A program made the position numbers and the translations under genes. Of a stretch of DNA of 64,000 bases, positions 26,237 through 34,529 are shown one piece after another; position 1 is the first letter of the stretch; each line of letters begins with the position of its first letter. The stretch is from positions 620,001 to 684,000 of the forward strand of contig JBAZQB010000001.1 of the NCBI GenBank assembly GCA_041645435.1, in the 5' to 3' direction. Source of the stretch: Methanoregula sp. (GTDB lineage Archaea; Halobacteriota; Methanomicrobia; Methanomicrobiales; Methanospirillaceae). The notes beneath the pieces are model-generated. The model was not told where the DNA came from. It did no database searches and worked only from the letters and a program-made list of their open reading frames with translations.

Positions 26237-26869
26237 ATGGCGAAAAAGGCGAGTAAGAAAATCGAGGCTGAACCGCTGAAGTTGTTTTATATTTTTTACA
26301 ACCAGGAACGCTGGGACAACTGGTTAAAATCCCTCAAAGAAGCGAGTTTTGAATCTGACCCCAAGAGTGAAGAGTTGCCCGAAGGATTCCGGATACTTGA
26401 CGGATTCTCAGTCGACATCACTGTTTCTGTCTTAAAGATCATCAAGCTCTACCAGAACAAGCGGTATACCTTTGAAGAGGCAGTTGACAAACTCTCGCAG
26501 GTCGAGGCAATCGTCATGTCCCCTGCTCCCGAAGGTGAGCTTGGTGAGCTTGTGGAGCTTCTCCAGCTCCCCAAACTGGCGCTCTTTGCATCCTGCCGGC
26601 TCTATCTTGCCGGGGGTTTTGACAAGGACATCAAGACACTGGTCAAGAAAGGCAAGGCTGAAGTAGAGAAGGACATGGAAAAAGCGCTTGAAACGGTATC
26701 AAATATCGGTGCCGCTGTTATCGACGGCGCAACCTGCTGCAGCAAATATGTCAAAGACGATGTTGAACAGACCACGCTTTTTGATGAATGGCTGATCGAG
26801 TGCGAGCGGATGGGCGAAGCAATGACTTCGTTAAAGAACTTTGATGAGACAACAGGAGACGAGGATTGA
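26237..26869 (+). CDS. DUF2150 family protein
   Basis: 210 residues, acidic at the end, starting MAKKASKKIEAEP. The block FYNQERWDNWLKSLKEASFE and the later GFSVDITVSVLKIIKLYQNK are familiar from DUF2150, a family restricted to methanogens and relatives. The middle has a helical MSPAPEGELGELVELLQ segment and a cysteine pair ATCCSKYV. Function unknown. Its TGA overlaps the TTG start of the next gene by three bases, so the two form a coupled pair. Confidence 0.7.
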   Translation: MAKKASKKIEAEPLKLFYIFYNQERWDNWLKSLKEASFESDPKSEELPEGFRILDGFSVDITVSVLKIIKLYQNKRYTFEEAVDKLSQVEAIVMSPAPEGELGELVELLQLPKLALFASCRLYLAGGFDKDIKTLVKKGKAEVEKDMEKALETVSNIGAAVIDGATCCSKYVKDDVEQTTLFDEWLIECERMGEAMTSLKNFDETTGDED

Positions 26870-27318
26870 TCGCTGACCGGGCACGGTTCCGGAATGCAAA
26901 AAAAATTGAGCGGCTCACCGGCTATCGCCTTCCTGAGCTTGCATTTTCCGGCACCATGCTCGAAGCACTCTGTTCGCGCCTGGATTATGATTCACTTGAC
27001 TATGGCGTGAGAGACCAGATCCTTGCTTTTTTTAACGATTTTCTCCGCTGCACCTGTAAGGATTCCCCCCTCTGCGGCTGCCCGGAAAAAAAGTTCTCGA
27101 AAAAAGTCATTGAGCTCCGCGAGAACGGGCTCGATCACCGGCAGATCGCCGTTTTCCTGCAGGACGAGTACGGAATAGAAGTATTTCCCGCAGATATTCT
27201 CTCATTTCTCGAAGAGTCCGTGCATGTACTCGAAGCAATGTCGGATGTTGCACGATTGCAGGGACAAGCCGATCTGGCGAAAAAAACCGATGAACATATA
27301 CGGCTCATTGAACGGTAA
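26866..27318 (+). CDS. DUF5814-like cysteine-containing protein
   Basis: 150 residues beginning with TTG preceded by AGGAG 10 bases upstream, coupled to the DUF2150 gene. The core reads LRCTCKDSPLCGCPEKKFSKKVIELRENG, with five cysteines that could hold a metal or cluster, followed by a helical region DEYGIEVFPADILSFLEES. This resembles the DUF5814 module sometimes found in euryarchaeal helicase-related proteins; the match is from memory and moderate. Partner of the upstream gene by context. Confidence 0.6.
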   Translation: MIADRARFRNAKKIERLTGYRLPELAFSGTMLEALCSRLDYDSLDYGVRDQILAFFNDFLRCTCKDSPLCGCPEKKFSKKVIELRENGLDHRQIAVFLQDEYGIEVFPADILSFLEESVHVLEAMSDVARLQGQADLAKKTDEHIRLIER

Positions 27319-27459
27319 TTTCTCTGTTGCGGGTATAACTCTTAAGAACTCATTACCCCACCCATGCAATTTTAATTCCCAGATAATTAAAAAAAAACGG
27401 GTAAATAATCCCCCTATCGTTAGTTTTTTTTAAAATAGTAATATACCGAATCGCTACAC

Positions 27460-28059
27460 TTACCGTATTTTATCTGCTGCCCGCTCCGCAAGGTGCAAAA
27501 ATGCCGGGTATGTTGCGGGAGTTCCTTCGAATGAGAATACCTCATATTTGCCGGATTTTACAAACCCGATTACATAGAAGTATGTTTCTGCTCCCGTCGT
27601 ACTCGTAGTCGTAACCTTTATGGCAAAACTTTTTTCTCCCAGATTCGGGTCGGGAAGGAGCAGTGCAGTTATATCAGTGCTCTTTATGTCAGTAAAGGAC
27701 CTCTTGTGTTCCTCCAGCATCGCAGAAGCATTTGCCTCATCGAAGATCATGATATCCTGCTCCATTACCTTCGATTTATCCGTGAGCGGGATTGCATCTG
27801 CATACAGGGTGCGATGTCCCCGCTGCCATCCAAAATTTCTCATAGTGCCGGTGACATCCGATGCCTGCATAGGTCCGTCAGCTGCCCGTACCAATCCTTG
27901 GGGCAGATCTTCTGGAGAGAGCAACAGGTGATCAAACTCCGTACCCGTTTTTAGCGAAGCGGATTGTTGCGCAGGTGATGAAGATGGTGAAGTACAACCT
28001 GATAAAAAAATTGCTGTTATAACAAGAAGAGCAACTATTGTGATCCCGGTCTTTTTCAT
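27460..28059 (-). CDS. Predicted lipoprotein, paralogue of 50835-51494
   Basis: 200 residues starting MKKTGITIVALLVITAIFLS then GCTSPSSS: signal plus lipobox. The mature domain carries LLLSPEDLPQGLVRA, GWQRGHRTLY and ends LAERAADKI. The gene at 50835 has the same three landmarks (LTPSDIPQGF, LGWQGGYVARY, LSERAYAKI), so both belong to one family of secreted methanogen lipoproteins of unknown role. The adopted start at 28059 places the signal at the N-terminus; the open frame extends 13 residues further up. Confidence 0.7.
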   Translation of the reverse strand: MKKTGITIVALLVITAIFLSGCTSPSSSPAQQSASLKTGTEFDHLLLSPEDLPQGLVRAADGPMQASDVTGTMRNFGWQRGHRTLYADAIPLTDKSKVMEQDIMIFDEANASAMLEEHKRSFTDIKSTDITALLLPDPNLGEKSFAIKVTTTSTTGAETYFYVIGFVKSGKYEVFSFEGTPATYPAFLHLAERAADKIR

Positions 28060-28158
28060 GACAATTTTTGTGTTGGATAAAATAATGAATCTTGTCAAAA
28101 TAACGTTTTTGAAGATACGTCAACCGGGGTTAACAATGAAAAGTTTCAAAACAGCAAT

Positions 28159-28242
28159 GCGAGGGATGGGATTCGAACCCAAGAACTCCTACGAGACTAG
28201 GCCCTCAACCTAGCGCCTTTGACCTGGCTTGGCTACCCTCGC
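28159..28242 (-). tRNA. tRNA-Leu(GAG)
   Basis: On the minus strand an 84-base cloverleaf: acceptor GCGAGGG pairs with CCCTCGC, anticodon stem CTAGG/CCTAG encloses loop TTGAGGG giving anticodon GAG, a long class-II variable arm follows, and the T-arm has GGTTCGAATCC. The CCA end is not encoded. A TATA-like stretch (rich in T, TTCTTTTAGA) lies about 35 bases upstream. Confidence 0.93.
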
Positions 28243-28420
28243 TTTTGTGCCATAACAAAGAGGTTGTCCATCTAAAAGAATGTTATGTTCGGTAAGCGTC
28301 TGATCGCCCGGAATAACCGGAGATTTGGATTGGTTTTTTGTGCGATTACAAATTATTGCGGTTGGCCGGGCCTTGAAAAAATTTCATGTACCTTGATGAC
28401 TCCGGATTTACATAGATGTA

Positions 28421-28430
28421 TATTTATATG
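28421..28430 (+). promoter_or_regulatory. TATA box of the HTH-ACT gene
   Basis: TATTTATATG, centred about 26 bases before ATG 28451. Archaeal transcription starts about that far from the box, which would make the message leaderless and supports ATG 28451 over GTG 28442. Confidence 0.5.
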
Positions 28431-28450
28431 CGTCATACCCAGTGGTGAGT

Positions 28451-28951
28451 ATGTGGTCTGATATCATCAGTGAATTTGCTGATTCGCCTTCACAGAGCCG
28501 GGTGGTGCGGTTCCTTCTTGAAAACGGTTTTGGGGTGACAGAGGATGGCCGGATCAGCTGCAATGGTATCGAGATGCCGGCAACGGCTGTCGCAAAAGCG
28601 ATCGGATCAGACCGTCGGGTGGTAGATTCAACAGCTCGACGCATTCTTGAGCGCCCGTTACTCAGGGATATTTTTCTGAATATGCGGGCTACTCCGGACC
28701 TGAGCAGGGTTGCCGAATCACTCGGGTTTACCGTAATTGTCGTGCTTCCCAAGAATGCCAATGAGCGCGGGATTGTCGGGGCTGCTGTACGCGTACTTTC
28801 CGATCACCTTCTTTCCATACGGCAGATATTTGTCACCGATCCGCAATTTTCCGAGGAACCGAAACTGGTGATCATCGTTGAAGAACCCCTGCCTCTGGGC
28901 GTTATTGAGCAGATCCGGGCACTGCCGCAGGTAAAACAGGTTATCATATAA
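28451..28951 (+). CDS. HTH-ACT regulator of amino acid metabolism (COG2150 type)
   Basis: 166 residues. The N-terminal helix-turn-helix covers SRVVRFLLENGFGVTEDG to AKAIGSDRRVVDSTARRI; the C-terminal half has the beta-alpha-beta-beta-alpha-beta of an ACT domain (RGIVGAAVRVLSDHLLSIR, KLVIIVEEPLP, VIEQIRALPQVKQVII) that binds amino acids. Members are predicted one-component regulators of amino acid genes. A TATA box 26 bases upstream of ATG 28451 suggests a leaderless transcript. The regulator's target is not obvious from its neighbours. Confidence 0.75.
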   Translation: MWSDIISEFADSPSQSRVVRFLLENGFGVTEDGRISCNGIEMPATAVAKAIGSDRRVVDSTARRILERPLLRDIFLNMRATPDLSRVAESLGFTVIVVLPKNANERGIVGAAVRVLSDHLLSIRQIFVTDPQFSEEPKLVIIVEEPLPLGVIEQIRALPQVKQVII

Positions 28952-28989
28952 GCCGCACAGGGCAATAAAAGAAAAACCGTTTAATTTTT

Positions 28990-29490
28990 TTATTTGCAGA
29001 GAAGTTCGACTTCAGTTGCAAGCTGGTACATCCTCTCTCTTACCTTCCGGGGAAGGTGAGATGCCTGACTGATACTCTGCTCAATACTCATCCTCCGGGA
29101 ACCGGCACACAGGTTGTCAGCATGGCAGACAATCTTCTCTTCAATGGTTCCAGGCATGCAATCCCGTGGAATCAATCCCAGCAGTGAACATTCGTCAGCT
29201 GTCAGTCCTGCACCGGTATGACACTCAACGATACGGGCAACTTTTTCAGAAAAACCTTTGGCCCGCAGGAGATCTGCACCCTGCTGTGCATGTGCAATCG
29301 TGTGGGTGCTACCCCGTCCGATATCATGCAGCATGGCACCTGCCTGTACCAAAGAAAAATCAATCGAGGGATTGTGCTGTGCGTATTCACACGCACAATC
29401 TGTCACTGCCCTGCAGTGGGCAATGACTTTTTCGCTGCACCCGGCATCGCGCAGCATTTTTTCATAGTTTTCTCTTGTCTGATCAGGCAT
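28990..29490 (-). CDS. HDIG-domain phosphohydrolase
   Basis: 166 residues with an HD metal site: HCRAVTDCACEYA, AMLHDIGRGSTHT and a later HADNLCAG, the His, His-Asp and Asp ligands. The family (TIGR00295-like) is common in methanogens and lies near or fused to trm56 in some. Substrate unknown, likely a nucleotide. Its start overlaps the end of the TFE gene by eight bases. Confidence 0.8.
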   Translation of the reverse strand: MPDQTRENYEKMLRDAGCSEKVIAHCRAVTDCACEYAQHNPSIDFSLVQAGAMLHDIGRGSTHTIAHAQQGADLLRAKGFSEKVARIVECHTGAGLTADECSLLGLIPRDCMPGTIEEKIVCHADNLCAGSRRMSIEQSISQASHLPRKVRERMYQLATEVELLCK

Positions 29491-30004
29491 GGCCGAGCGA
29501 CTTTTTGATTGAGTCGATGCGATGCTTGAGCGATTTTAAGAGCATCTCATTGTCAAAATGTCCCATCGGCTGATCACATGCAGGGCATTTGAAATCACTG
29601 TTCATCGCAAGGGGAAAGGTAAATATGAGGTGGCAATCCTTGCAGATGAAAAAGTCGTTCTCTTCTTCGTACTTCTCGCGGCGCGAGAGTTTTTCCAGCA
29701 CGAGTCCCATATCCTCGCGGATAGCATCAAAGATATGATCGGGGCGCAGCTGCCAGAGGTAAGTAAGCCAGCCGGTCTCATTATTCTTGATACGGTGATA
29801 TTCGGCCAGACGCTTTTCATACAGGGTGTAGAGCGTGTGCCGCACGGTATTTAAGTTGATACCCGTACTTGCAGCAAGATCTTCATCGCTGTGTTCGCCT
29901 TCTTTGGGGAAGCGTTCAAGAAGATTGAGCCCTTCATCGCCAACCAGCCTATGAAGATATGCCCGTACTGCCGGATCACCAAGCACGTCGTTTGCAGGAA
30001 CCAT
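29483..30004 (-). CDS. tfe: Transcription factor E (TFE/TFIIE-alpha)
   Basis: 173 residues: winged-helix domain (DPAVRAYLHRLVGDEGLNLL to YEKRLAEYHRIK), helix, then a zinc ribbon with FFICKDC and FKCPACDQP near residues 119-147. TFE helps open promoters at the archaeal RNA polymerase. Start ATG 30004 overlaps the TGA of the upstream ATP-grasp gene by one base (a GTG one codon earlier is possible). It sits in a five-gene overlapping operon. Confidence 0.92.
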   Translation of the reverse strand: MVPANDVLGDPAVRAYLHRLVGDEGLNLLERFPKEGEHSDEDLAASTGINLNTVRHTLYTLYEKRLAEYHRIKNNETGWLTYLWQLRPDHIFDAIREDMGLVLEKLSRREKYEEENDFFICKDCHLIFTFPLAMNSDFKCPACDQPMGHFDNEMLLKSLKHRIDSIKKSLGHA

Positions 30005-31080
30005 CACCGTATGTATTGTTTAACGGTGCTAATATGTTTATCCAGCAAGGCACATGCTGTATCACGAGTCTCTCCCCAGCCATATACACTCACAATCGCC
30101 TGTCCTGCTTCGAATGTTGCACCCGGGTGAGGGATATCTGCAATATACGATCGCAGGTGTTTGAGATCGGCTTTTACGGTACAATTCCTGTCAGCAAACA
30201 GGATGCTGCGTACGGCAACCTGTTTTATTGAAGGAGAAACAGGTGGAAGGAAACCCGCGCATGCAGCGACATGGTACTGGAAAAGATTGCACCCATGCGC
30301 CCGCTCCACTGTATCTACGGTCCCCTGGAAACGGGGATTTATCTCAATTGCATGCAGCCCCTCAGCGCCGATTACAAAATCAATGCCTATGGTGCCGATG
30401 CAGCCACTCGCGGCTGCAACCTGTTCGGCCATCTCCATCATCTGCCCGGAAAGCGGGTGATCGAACGGTGTAACGGACCCGCAGAAACCAAACGAGGATT
30501 CGCCATTGCCACGGAGGATCTGTTCATTTGATGCGATTGCCCGTGCCCGTGTGCCGTCCGTAACGCAGCACACGCTTGCCGGAATCCCGGTAATCATTTC
30601 CTGCCGGATATATTCTGCATCCGGGTAGAGGAGTTCCCAGGCTTTTTGTTCAGCAGCAGTGGTGACAACTGCATTGCGCCATCCTCCGGCACCACGCCGG
30701 GGTTTGACCATGGCAGGATATTCATCGTCATTGAGAAGCCGGGGAACCGGTATGTTATTCAATTCGAAGAAATGCTGGATATCCAGTTTATCCATGAAAC
30801 GTGCCACATGTTCCCTGGGAGTGCCGCAGAGTGGAATCGAACTGGGAAGTTCCTCAGCGCCGGACGTGACCACAAGCAGATCAAACGAATGTCGGTGACT
30901 CATCTGATCCATCGCATCAGGGAGATCAGCAAGATCTTCGAATCGTATCCGGTCTTTTGTGTACCAGGAAAGGTCCTGATCGCAGAAATGATCCACAGCG
31001 CAGACTTCATAGCCTGCATGGAATGCGGATTGCGCTACATGGCGTGTTGCAAAACCTGCGACCAGTACCCTGCCTTTCAC
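30004..31080 (-). CDS. ATP-grasp superfamily ligase (COG2232-like)
   Basis: 358 residues. The N-terminal Rossmann-like part reads VLVAGFATRHVAQSAFHAG; nucleotide-binding strand VKPRRGAGGWRN and metal-binding IEINPRFQGTVDT mark an ATP-grasp carboxylate-amine ligase. COG2232-type enzymes are typical of methanogens; a role in coenzyme synthesis is possible but unproven. Start ATG overlaps trm56's stop by four bases (ATGA). Substrate unknown. Confidence 0.8.
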   Translation of the reverse strand: MKGRVLVAGFATRHVAQSAFHAGYEVCAVDHFCDQDLSWYTKDRIRFEDLADLPDAMDQMSHRHSFDLLVVTSGAEELPSSIPLCGTPREHVARFMDKLDIQHFFELNNIPVPRLLNDDEYPAMVKPRRGAGGWRNAVVTTAAEQKAWELLYPDAEYIRQEMITGIPASVCCVTDGTRARAIASNEQILRGNGESSFGFCGSVTPFDHPLSGQMMEMAEQVAAASGCIGTIGIDFVIGAEGLHAIEINPRFQGTVDTVERAHGCNLFQYHVAACAGFLPPVSPSIKQVAVRSILFADRNCTVKADLKHLRSYIADIPHPGATFEAGQAIVSVYGWGETRDTACALLDKHISTVKQYIR

Positions 31081-31607
31081 CGTTCCACCGTCTGTTTCCC
31101 CACGCGCGTCGGGATAATCTGGATCTGTGCGCCGGGAAATTCGCAGGCAAACTCTTTTCCTAAGAAGAGGTTATCGAGAAAGAGTGCCAGGCTCGAAATC
31201 TCAGAATGGGGCTGGCCGGTAACGGCTACATTGTAATCCGCAAGGCCGTAGATATCTCCAGGTACTTTTTCGGCACCTACGATGACGAGGATCTTGTTGT
31301 GAGGCCTGATTTCTCCGATCACATCGGGCAGGTTGAGGCCGTACATGGTGAGGTGAACAACGACACCACCCTGCGCCTTCCATTCCTTGATACAGGTGCG
31401 CCACTTCACATTATCCTGGCAGAAGAACTCACCGCCCCAGCGTTCAACCACATCGCCGATACTCTCCACCACACCCTTGTCGGCAGCGGCAAGATACATG
31501 CCTTTTGCACCCAGCGCCCGTGCTGTAAGGCCTACATGCGTAGTCACCCGCTGGTCGCGTTCGGGGCGGTGGCCGATGCGGAGGATGGCAACTTCGTGTT
31601 CAGTCAT
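31077..31607 (-). CDS. trm56: tRNA (cytidine(56)-2'-O)-methyltransferase, aTrm56
   Basis: 176 residues of SPOUT methylase beginning VAILRIGHRPERDQRVTTH, a signature of archaeal Trm56. SAM-binding knot elements are VVVHLTMYGLNLPD, LVIVGAEKVPGDIYGLADYN and VTGQPHSE. It methylates C56 in the T-loop of tRNA. Overlaps the ATP-grasp gene by four bases and follows the winged-helix gene with no spacer. Confidence 0.93.
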   Translation of the reverse strand: MTEHEVAILRIGHRPERDQRVTTHVGLTARALGAKGMYLAAADKGVVESIGDVVERWGGEFFCQDNVKWRTCIKEWKAQGGVVVHLTMYGLNLPDVIGEIRPHNKILVIVGAEKVPGDIYGLADYNVAVTGQPHSEISSLALFLDNLFLGKEFACEFPGAQIQIIPTRVGKQTVER

Positions 31608-31608
31608 G

Positions 31609-31881
31609 TTATCGTTTCTTCTCCTTTATCACGCCGTTTTCCAGAACAAACGGGAGATCATCAGAATACTTTACCTGGGTTTTTATGAGGGATTCACCGA
31701 AGCTGAGCGCCCGTACCGAATATTCAGTCCGCTCGATCAGGAATGCCCGCTGGAGGCGGACCAGTGAGGACTCGATAGTTGTTGCATCAAGTCCGCTTGC
31801 GGCAGCCAGATTTCCTGTCATAACCGAAGGTTCCCGGGCAATGATATGGTAGATTATCCAGTCGATATCCTCATCTTTCAC
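31609..31881 (-). CDS. Small winged-helix protein
   Basis: 90 residues with helix-turn-helix layout: DIDWIIYHIIAREPSVM, GNLAAASGLDATTIESSLVRLQRAFLIE and a wing YSVRALSFGES. It could be a regulator or an RNA-polymerase/ribosome-associated factor. It is the first gene of the operon with trm56, ATP-grasp, tfe and HD genes, so it may regulate the set; no binding site was recognised. Confidence 0.7.
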   Translation of the reverse strand: MKDEDIDWIIYHIIAREPSVMTGNLAAASGLDATTIESSLVRLQRAFLIERTEYSVRALSFGESLIKTQVKYSDDLPFVLENGVIKEKKR

Positions 31882-31983
31882 CTTTACTCATTCCCCATAA
31901 TGGAGAATAAGCATTGTGTCAGATCTCTTATTGCAGGGTCACCGGTACGGGATATTTTATGCGTCCGCATCCAATAACTGCTC

Positions 31984-32400
31984 ATGAGTGAGAAAGAGGC
32001 AGGCATCCCGTTTTCCCAGCTCGTTGCTATTGCGGATCGCCTGCTGGAAGATGCTGATGATGATATGGCACTGCTTGCCCGGGGCATAGATGCGCTCGAT
32101 CAACTTGTGCGGGACGAACTTTTAGTATCAGATCAGCTGAATGCGTACCAGGTTTTTTATTATTTTTTCCGCATTGAACCGGATATGCTGGTACAGGAAC
32201 GACTCGACCTTGAACCGGCATCTGCCCTTCGCGGGGGTCTTATGGTCGAAGAAACAGATCTCCTGGAAATGTTTTTTGGCATCCGGGAAGGAAAACCCAT
32301 CATCGTTATCAGCGATGGCGATAAGGTAGTGGCCACGTTCTCCGGTAAATCCGCGTACGGGCAGGGCAAGACATTTCTGGAGAGCCCGGAATACCGGTGA
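31984..32400 (+). CDS. Hypothetical protein, 138 aa
   Basis: Acidic soluble protein with long helix IPFSQLVAIADRLLEDADDDM and a C-terminal beta part KPIIVISDGDKVVATFSGKSAYGQGK. The end resembles small single-domain beta barrels, but I recognise no family. It is divergent from the winged-helix operon (102 bases between starts), a layout consistent with shared regulation. Confidence 0.65.
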   Translation: MSEKEAGIPFSQLVAIADRLLEDADDDMALLARGIDALDQLVRDELLVSDQLNAYQVFYYFFRIEPDMLVQERLDLEPASALRGGLMVEETDLLEMFFGIREGKPIIVISDGDKVVATFSGKSAYGQGKTFLESPEYR

Positions 32401-32863
32401 CCGGAGCCGGACGGATTTCTGGTTATCTGCCGTGTTTTCCGGAATAATTTTTTTGTATAATGGCGGGTATCTTTTTACCCGTACGGGTCCCGTTGAATGA
32501 AGGGGAATTTATAACCGGCATATTAAAAATATTTGATATAGTGCGATGGTTCCCCCGCTGTTTATCTTGAATGTCTATAATCTGAACCCGGAAAAGTGCG
32601 CTGACAGGCTCTTTTGGGTTGTGACCTAATCTACAACTGAACATGATGAGACAAAAATTCTCCCCAAGTCCATGGATGATCCGCAATTTTATCGATCATT
32701 GCCGGGGTCTTCTGATCTCATTTCAAGTCGATGAAATTATTCATAAACTGAAACATATTCAACGTATTGATACACGAGGAGGCTGATTTGGAAAATGATG
32801 CAGTCATGAGCGGTTTTTAAAAAATCATTTTTTTTGGGATCAAGAAAAAGTGTCGAATTGGCA

Positions 32864-32895
32864 GTCACACCCTTCGCGGGTGTGCGGATTGAAAT
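32864..32895 (+). repeat. Solitary CRISPR-like repeat A
   Basis: A 32-base stretch with CACACCC and GGGTGTG as palindromic arms around TTCGC and ending GGATTGAAAT. This is the form of type I-C-like CRISPR repeats (G-T-C-palindrome-GGATTGAAAC). It is not followed by another repeat at spacer distance. Confidence 0.55.
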
Positions 32896-32964
32896 CGGGA
32901 AATCTCGGTCACTCATCCATAATTTCTCCCTTGTCAGAAATATGGTTTCAGGGTGCCCATCCCC

Positions 32965-33220
32965 TGAGCTCAAATAAGCCCGTTTCAGGCTCCGTTTACA
33001 CAATTCCTGTACCGGAAAACCCCGAAAAACCCTCCGTTTCGGCCTCTGTGGAAAATCCGCGCATTTCACGCCCTGTTTGCCAAAATAATGGCGGAAACGC
33101 CCTCTCTCAAAGCCTGCCAAGGGCCTTAAAATCGAGGCAATTTTCGCTATGTAGTTTACTCCATCCGGCACCCGAAAAGGCTGCCGGGATGCGAATGGGA
33201 GACTCTTTTTTTCCGGGGGG
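32965..33220. repeat. ~255-bp direct repeat, copy A
   Basis: Begins TGAGCTCAAATAAGCCCG and ends TTTTTTTCCGGGG. It is repeated at 33309-33563, about 90% identical by eye, with a one-base indel (GGCAATTTTCGC versus GGCATTTTCGC) that would break any shared reading frame. Most substitutions would change amino acids, so it is not protein-coding. Confidence 0.7.
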
Positions 33221-33308
33221 ATTTTTTAAAAATCGTGTGCGTAAAAAATTGATCTCCCTCTTCATGACTCCTTTACCGCTGGTATGTACATTTCAAGGGA
33301 TTGGATCA

Positions 33309-33563
33309 TGAGCTCAAATAAGCCCATTCCAGGCTCCGTTTACAAAATTCCTGTACCGGAAAACCCCGATAAACCCTCCGTTTTGGTTCCTGTAGAAAAT
33401 CCGCTCGTTTCGCGCCCTGTTTGCCAAAATAAAGGCGGAAACGCCCTCTCTCAAAGCCCGCCAAGGGCCTTAAAATCGAGGCATTTTCGCTATGTAGTTT
33501 ACTCCATCCGGCACCCGAAAAGGCTGCCGGGATGCGAATGTGAAGGTCATTTTTTCCGGGGAT
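33309..33563. repeat. ~255-bp direct repeat, copy B
   Basis: Second copy of the unit at 32965-33220, offset 344 bases, so the spacer between copies is about 88 bases. The pair lies inside the two solitary CRISPR-like repeats. Confidence 0.7.
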
Positions 33564-33626
33564 GGATCCGGGTTTTTGGTTAGGGCGAGGGAAGAATGGG
33601 TTTTGCCGACGTATGGTGTTGTGCGG

Positions 33627-33657
33627 GTCACACTTTCGCAGGTGTGTGGATTGAGAC
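33627..33657 (+). repeat. Solitary CRISPR-like repeat B
   Basis: A 31-base stretch with CACACTTTCGCAGGTGTG and ending GGATTGAGAC; it matches repeat A at about four-fifths of positions and in the same orientation. A weaker GGATTGAAAC tail at 33721-33730 might be a third, decayed unit. Confidence 0.55.
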
Positions 33658-33871
33658 CGGGCTTGCTTCGCACTTGAGGATCGATTTTCTTTGCTTCGAG
33701 CGAATCATCCAAGAGAACAAGGATTGAAACTCAAAATTCTCATGATTGGCCGGGAATAGTATTGGCTTCGATCTTTTTATCCTCAATAACAAAATAAAAC
33801 TCCCGCACAAATCCCATCAGCAAATCATCCAAAGAAAAATATTTTAAACTACAAACTATAGTATACAGATT

Positions 33872-34171
33872 ATGCCAAAGGCAACTGCCAGGATTCAGGC
33901 TCCGGACAGCCCGCGTCAACGGGCATCCATCAAACCGGTTCATTCCCGGAAGGAGAAGGCAAAAAATCCCAAGAGCACCATCCAGATCAGTCAGCTGACA
34001 AAAATGACCCTTGATCAGGTCAAGGAAATGGAGCACCTTGACACCTATGATGATGCCATCAGTTTCCTCTTTAAGGAGCGGAGGAAGAACCTGCCCTCAT
34101 CAGCCGGGCGTTTCCCCAGCGGCGGCACCTTTGAACGAGAGGAGGATGATCCCTATCGCATACCTTCTTGA
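33872..34171 (+). CDS. Antitoxin (VapB-like)
   Basis: 99 residues. A basic N-terminus (PKATARIQAPDSPRQ) is followed by TIQISQLTKMTLDQVKEMEH, DTYDDAISFLFKERRKN, a ribbon-helix-like region with the D-x-Y-D-x-A-I motif common in archaeal VapB antitoxins. Its C-terminus (PSSAGRFPSG...) should neutralise the PIN domain. It overlaps the toxin gene by 26 bases, the usual antitoxin-first order. Confidence 0.75.
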   Translation: MPKATARIQAPDSPRQRASIKPVHSRKEKAKNPKSTIQISQLTKMTLDQVKEMEHLDTYDDAISFLFKERRKNLPSSAGRFPSGGTFEREEDDPYRIPS

Positions 34172-34529
34172 TACCTGGGCATGGATCGATTACTGGAACC
34201 ATCCGGAATCGCCGGCTAAATATTACATTGAATCGGGAAACGATCTTATTATTTCAACCATCACCATTGCTGAAGTGTCACAGCGGTATGCATCCCAGGG
34301 AAAGACTATGGTTGAGGATCGGATTTGTGAGATGCTGAATTATTGCACCCTGATTCCCATCAGCCGGGAGATCGCAACAATGGCAGGAATGTTGCGCCAT
34401 AAAGAGATCCACGGAGGAATTGCGGATGCGATTATCCTTGCGACCGCAAAACAGGGCAGCCATACTATTGTGACCGGGGATAAGCATTTCAGGGATTTAC
34501 CTGATGTCGTTTTCCTGGAAGCCGGATAA
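34146..34529 (+). CDS. vapC: PIN-domain toxin (VapC family ribonuclease)
   Basis: 127 residues of PIN fold. The four acidic metal ligands are present: Asp9 in YLLDTW, Glu43 in IAEVSQRY, Asp94 in GGIADAIILA and Asp112 in VTGDKHFRD. VapC toxins cleave tRNA or rRNA. The start at 34146 is preceded directly by GAGAGGAGG. Located beside the CRISPR-like remnants, it fits an accessory island. Confidence 0.88.
   Translation: MIPIAYLLDTWAWIDYWNHPESPAKYYIESGNDLIISTITIAEVSQRYASQGKTMVEDRICEMLNYCTLIPISREIATMAGMLRHKEIHGGIADAIILATAKQGSHTIVTGDKHFRDLPDVVFLEAG

Larger units (their letters stand above)
32401..33871. other. 1.47-kb accessory intergenic region with repeats and CRISPR-like remnants
   Basis: No convincing gene. 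It holds a solitary CRISPR-like repeat at 32864-32895, two direct copies of a ~255-bp unit, a second solitary CRISPR-like repeat at 33627-33657 and a GGATTGAAAC remnant at 33721-33730, all listed separately. The left 450 bases are AT-rich and featureless. Confidence 0.6.

Noticed and set aside
32423..32686. Minus-strand frame of 87 residues
   Set aside because: No ribosome-binding site, no fold-like pattern, and codon use unlike the neighbours.
32850..33583. Paired plus-strand frames beginning SSNKP(V/I)(S/P)GSVY in the duplicated unit
   Set aside because: The frames differ mainly by replacement changes and a one-base indel, have no ribosome-binding site, and one copy lacks a start.
32864..33730. 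Functional CRISPR array
   Set aside because: Only two well-formed repeats, 763 bases apart, without regular spacers or cas genes; kept as orphan repeats.
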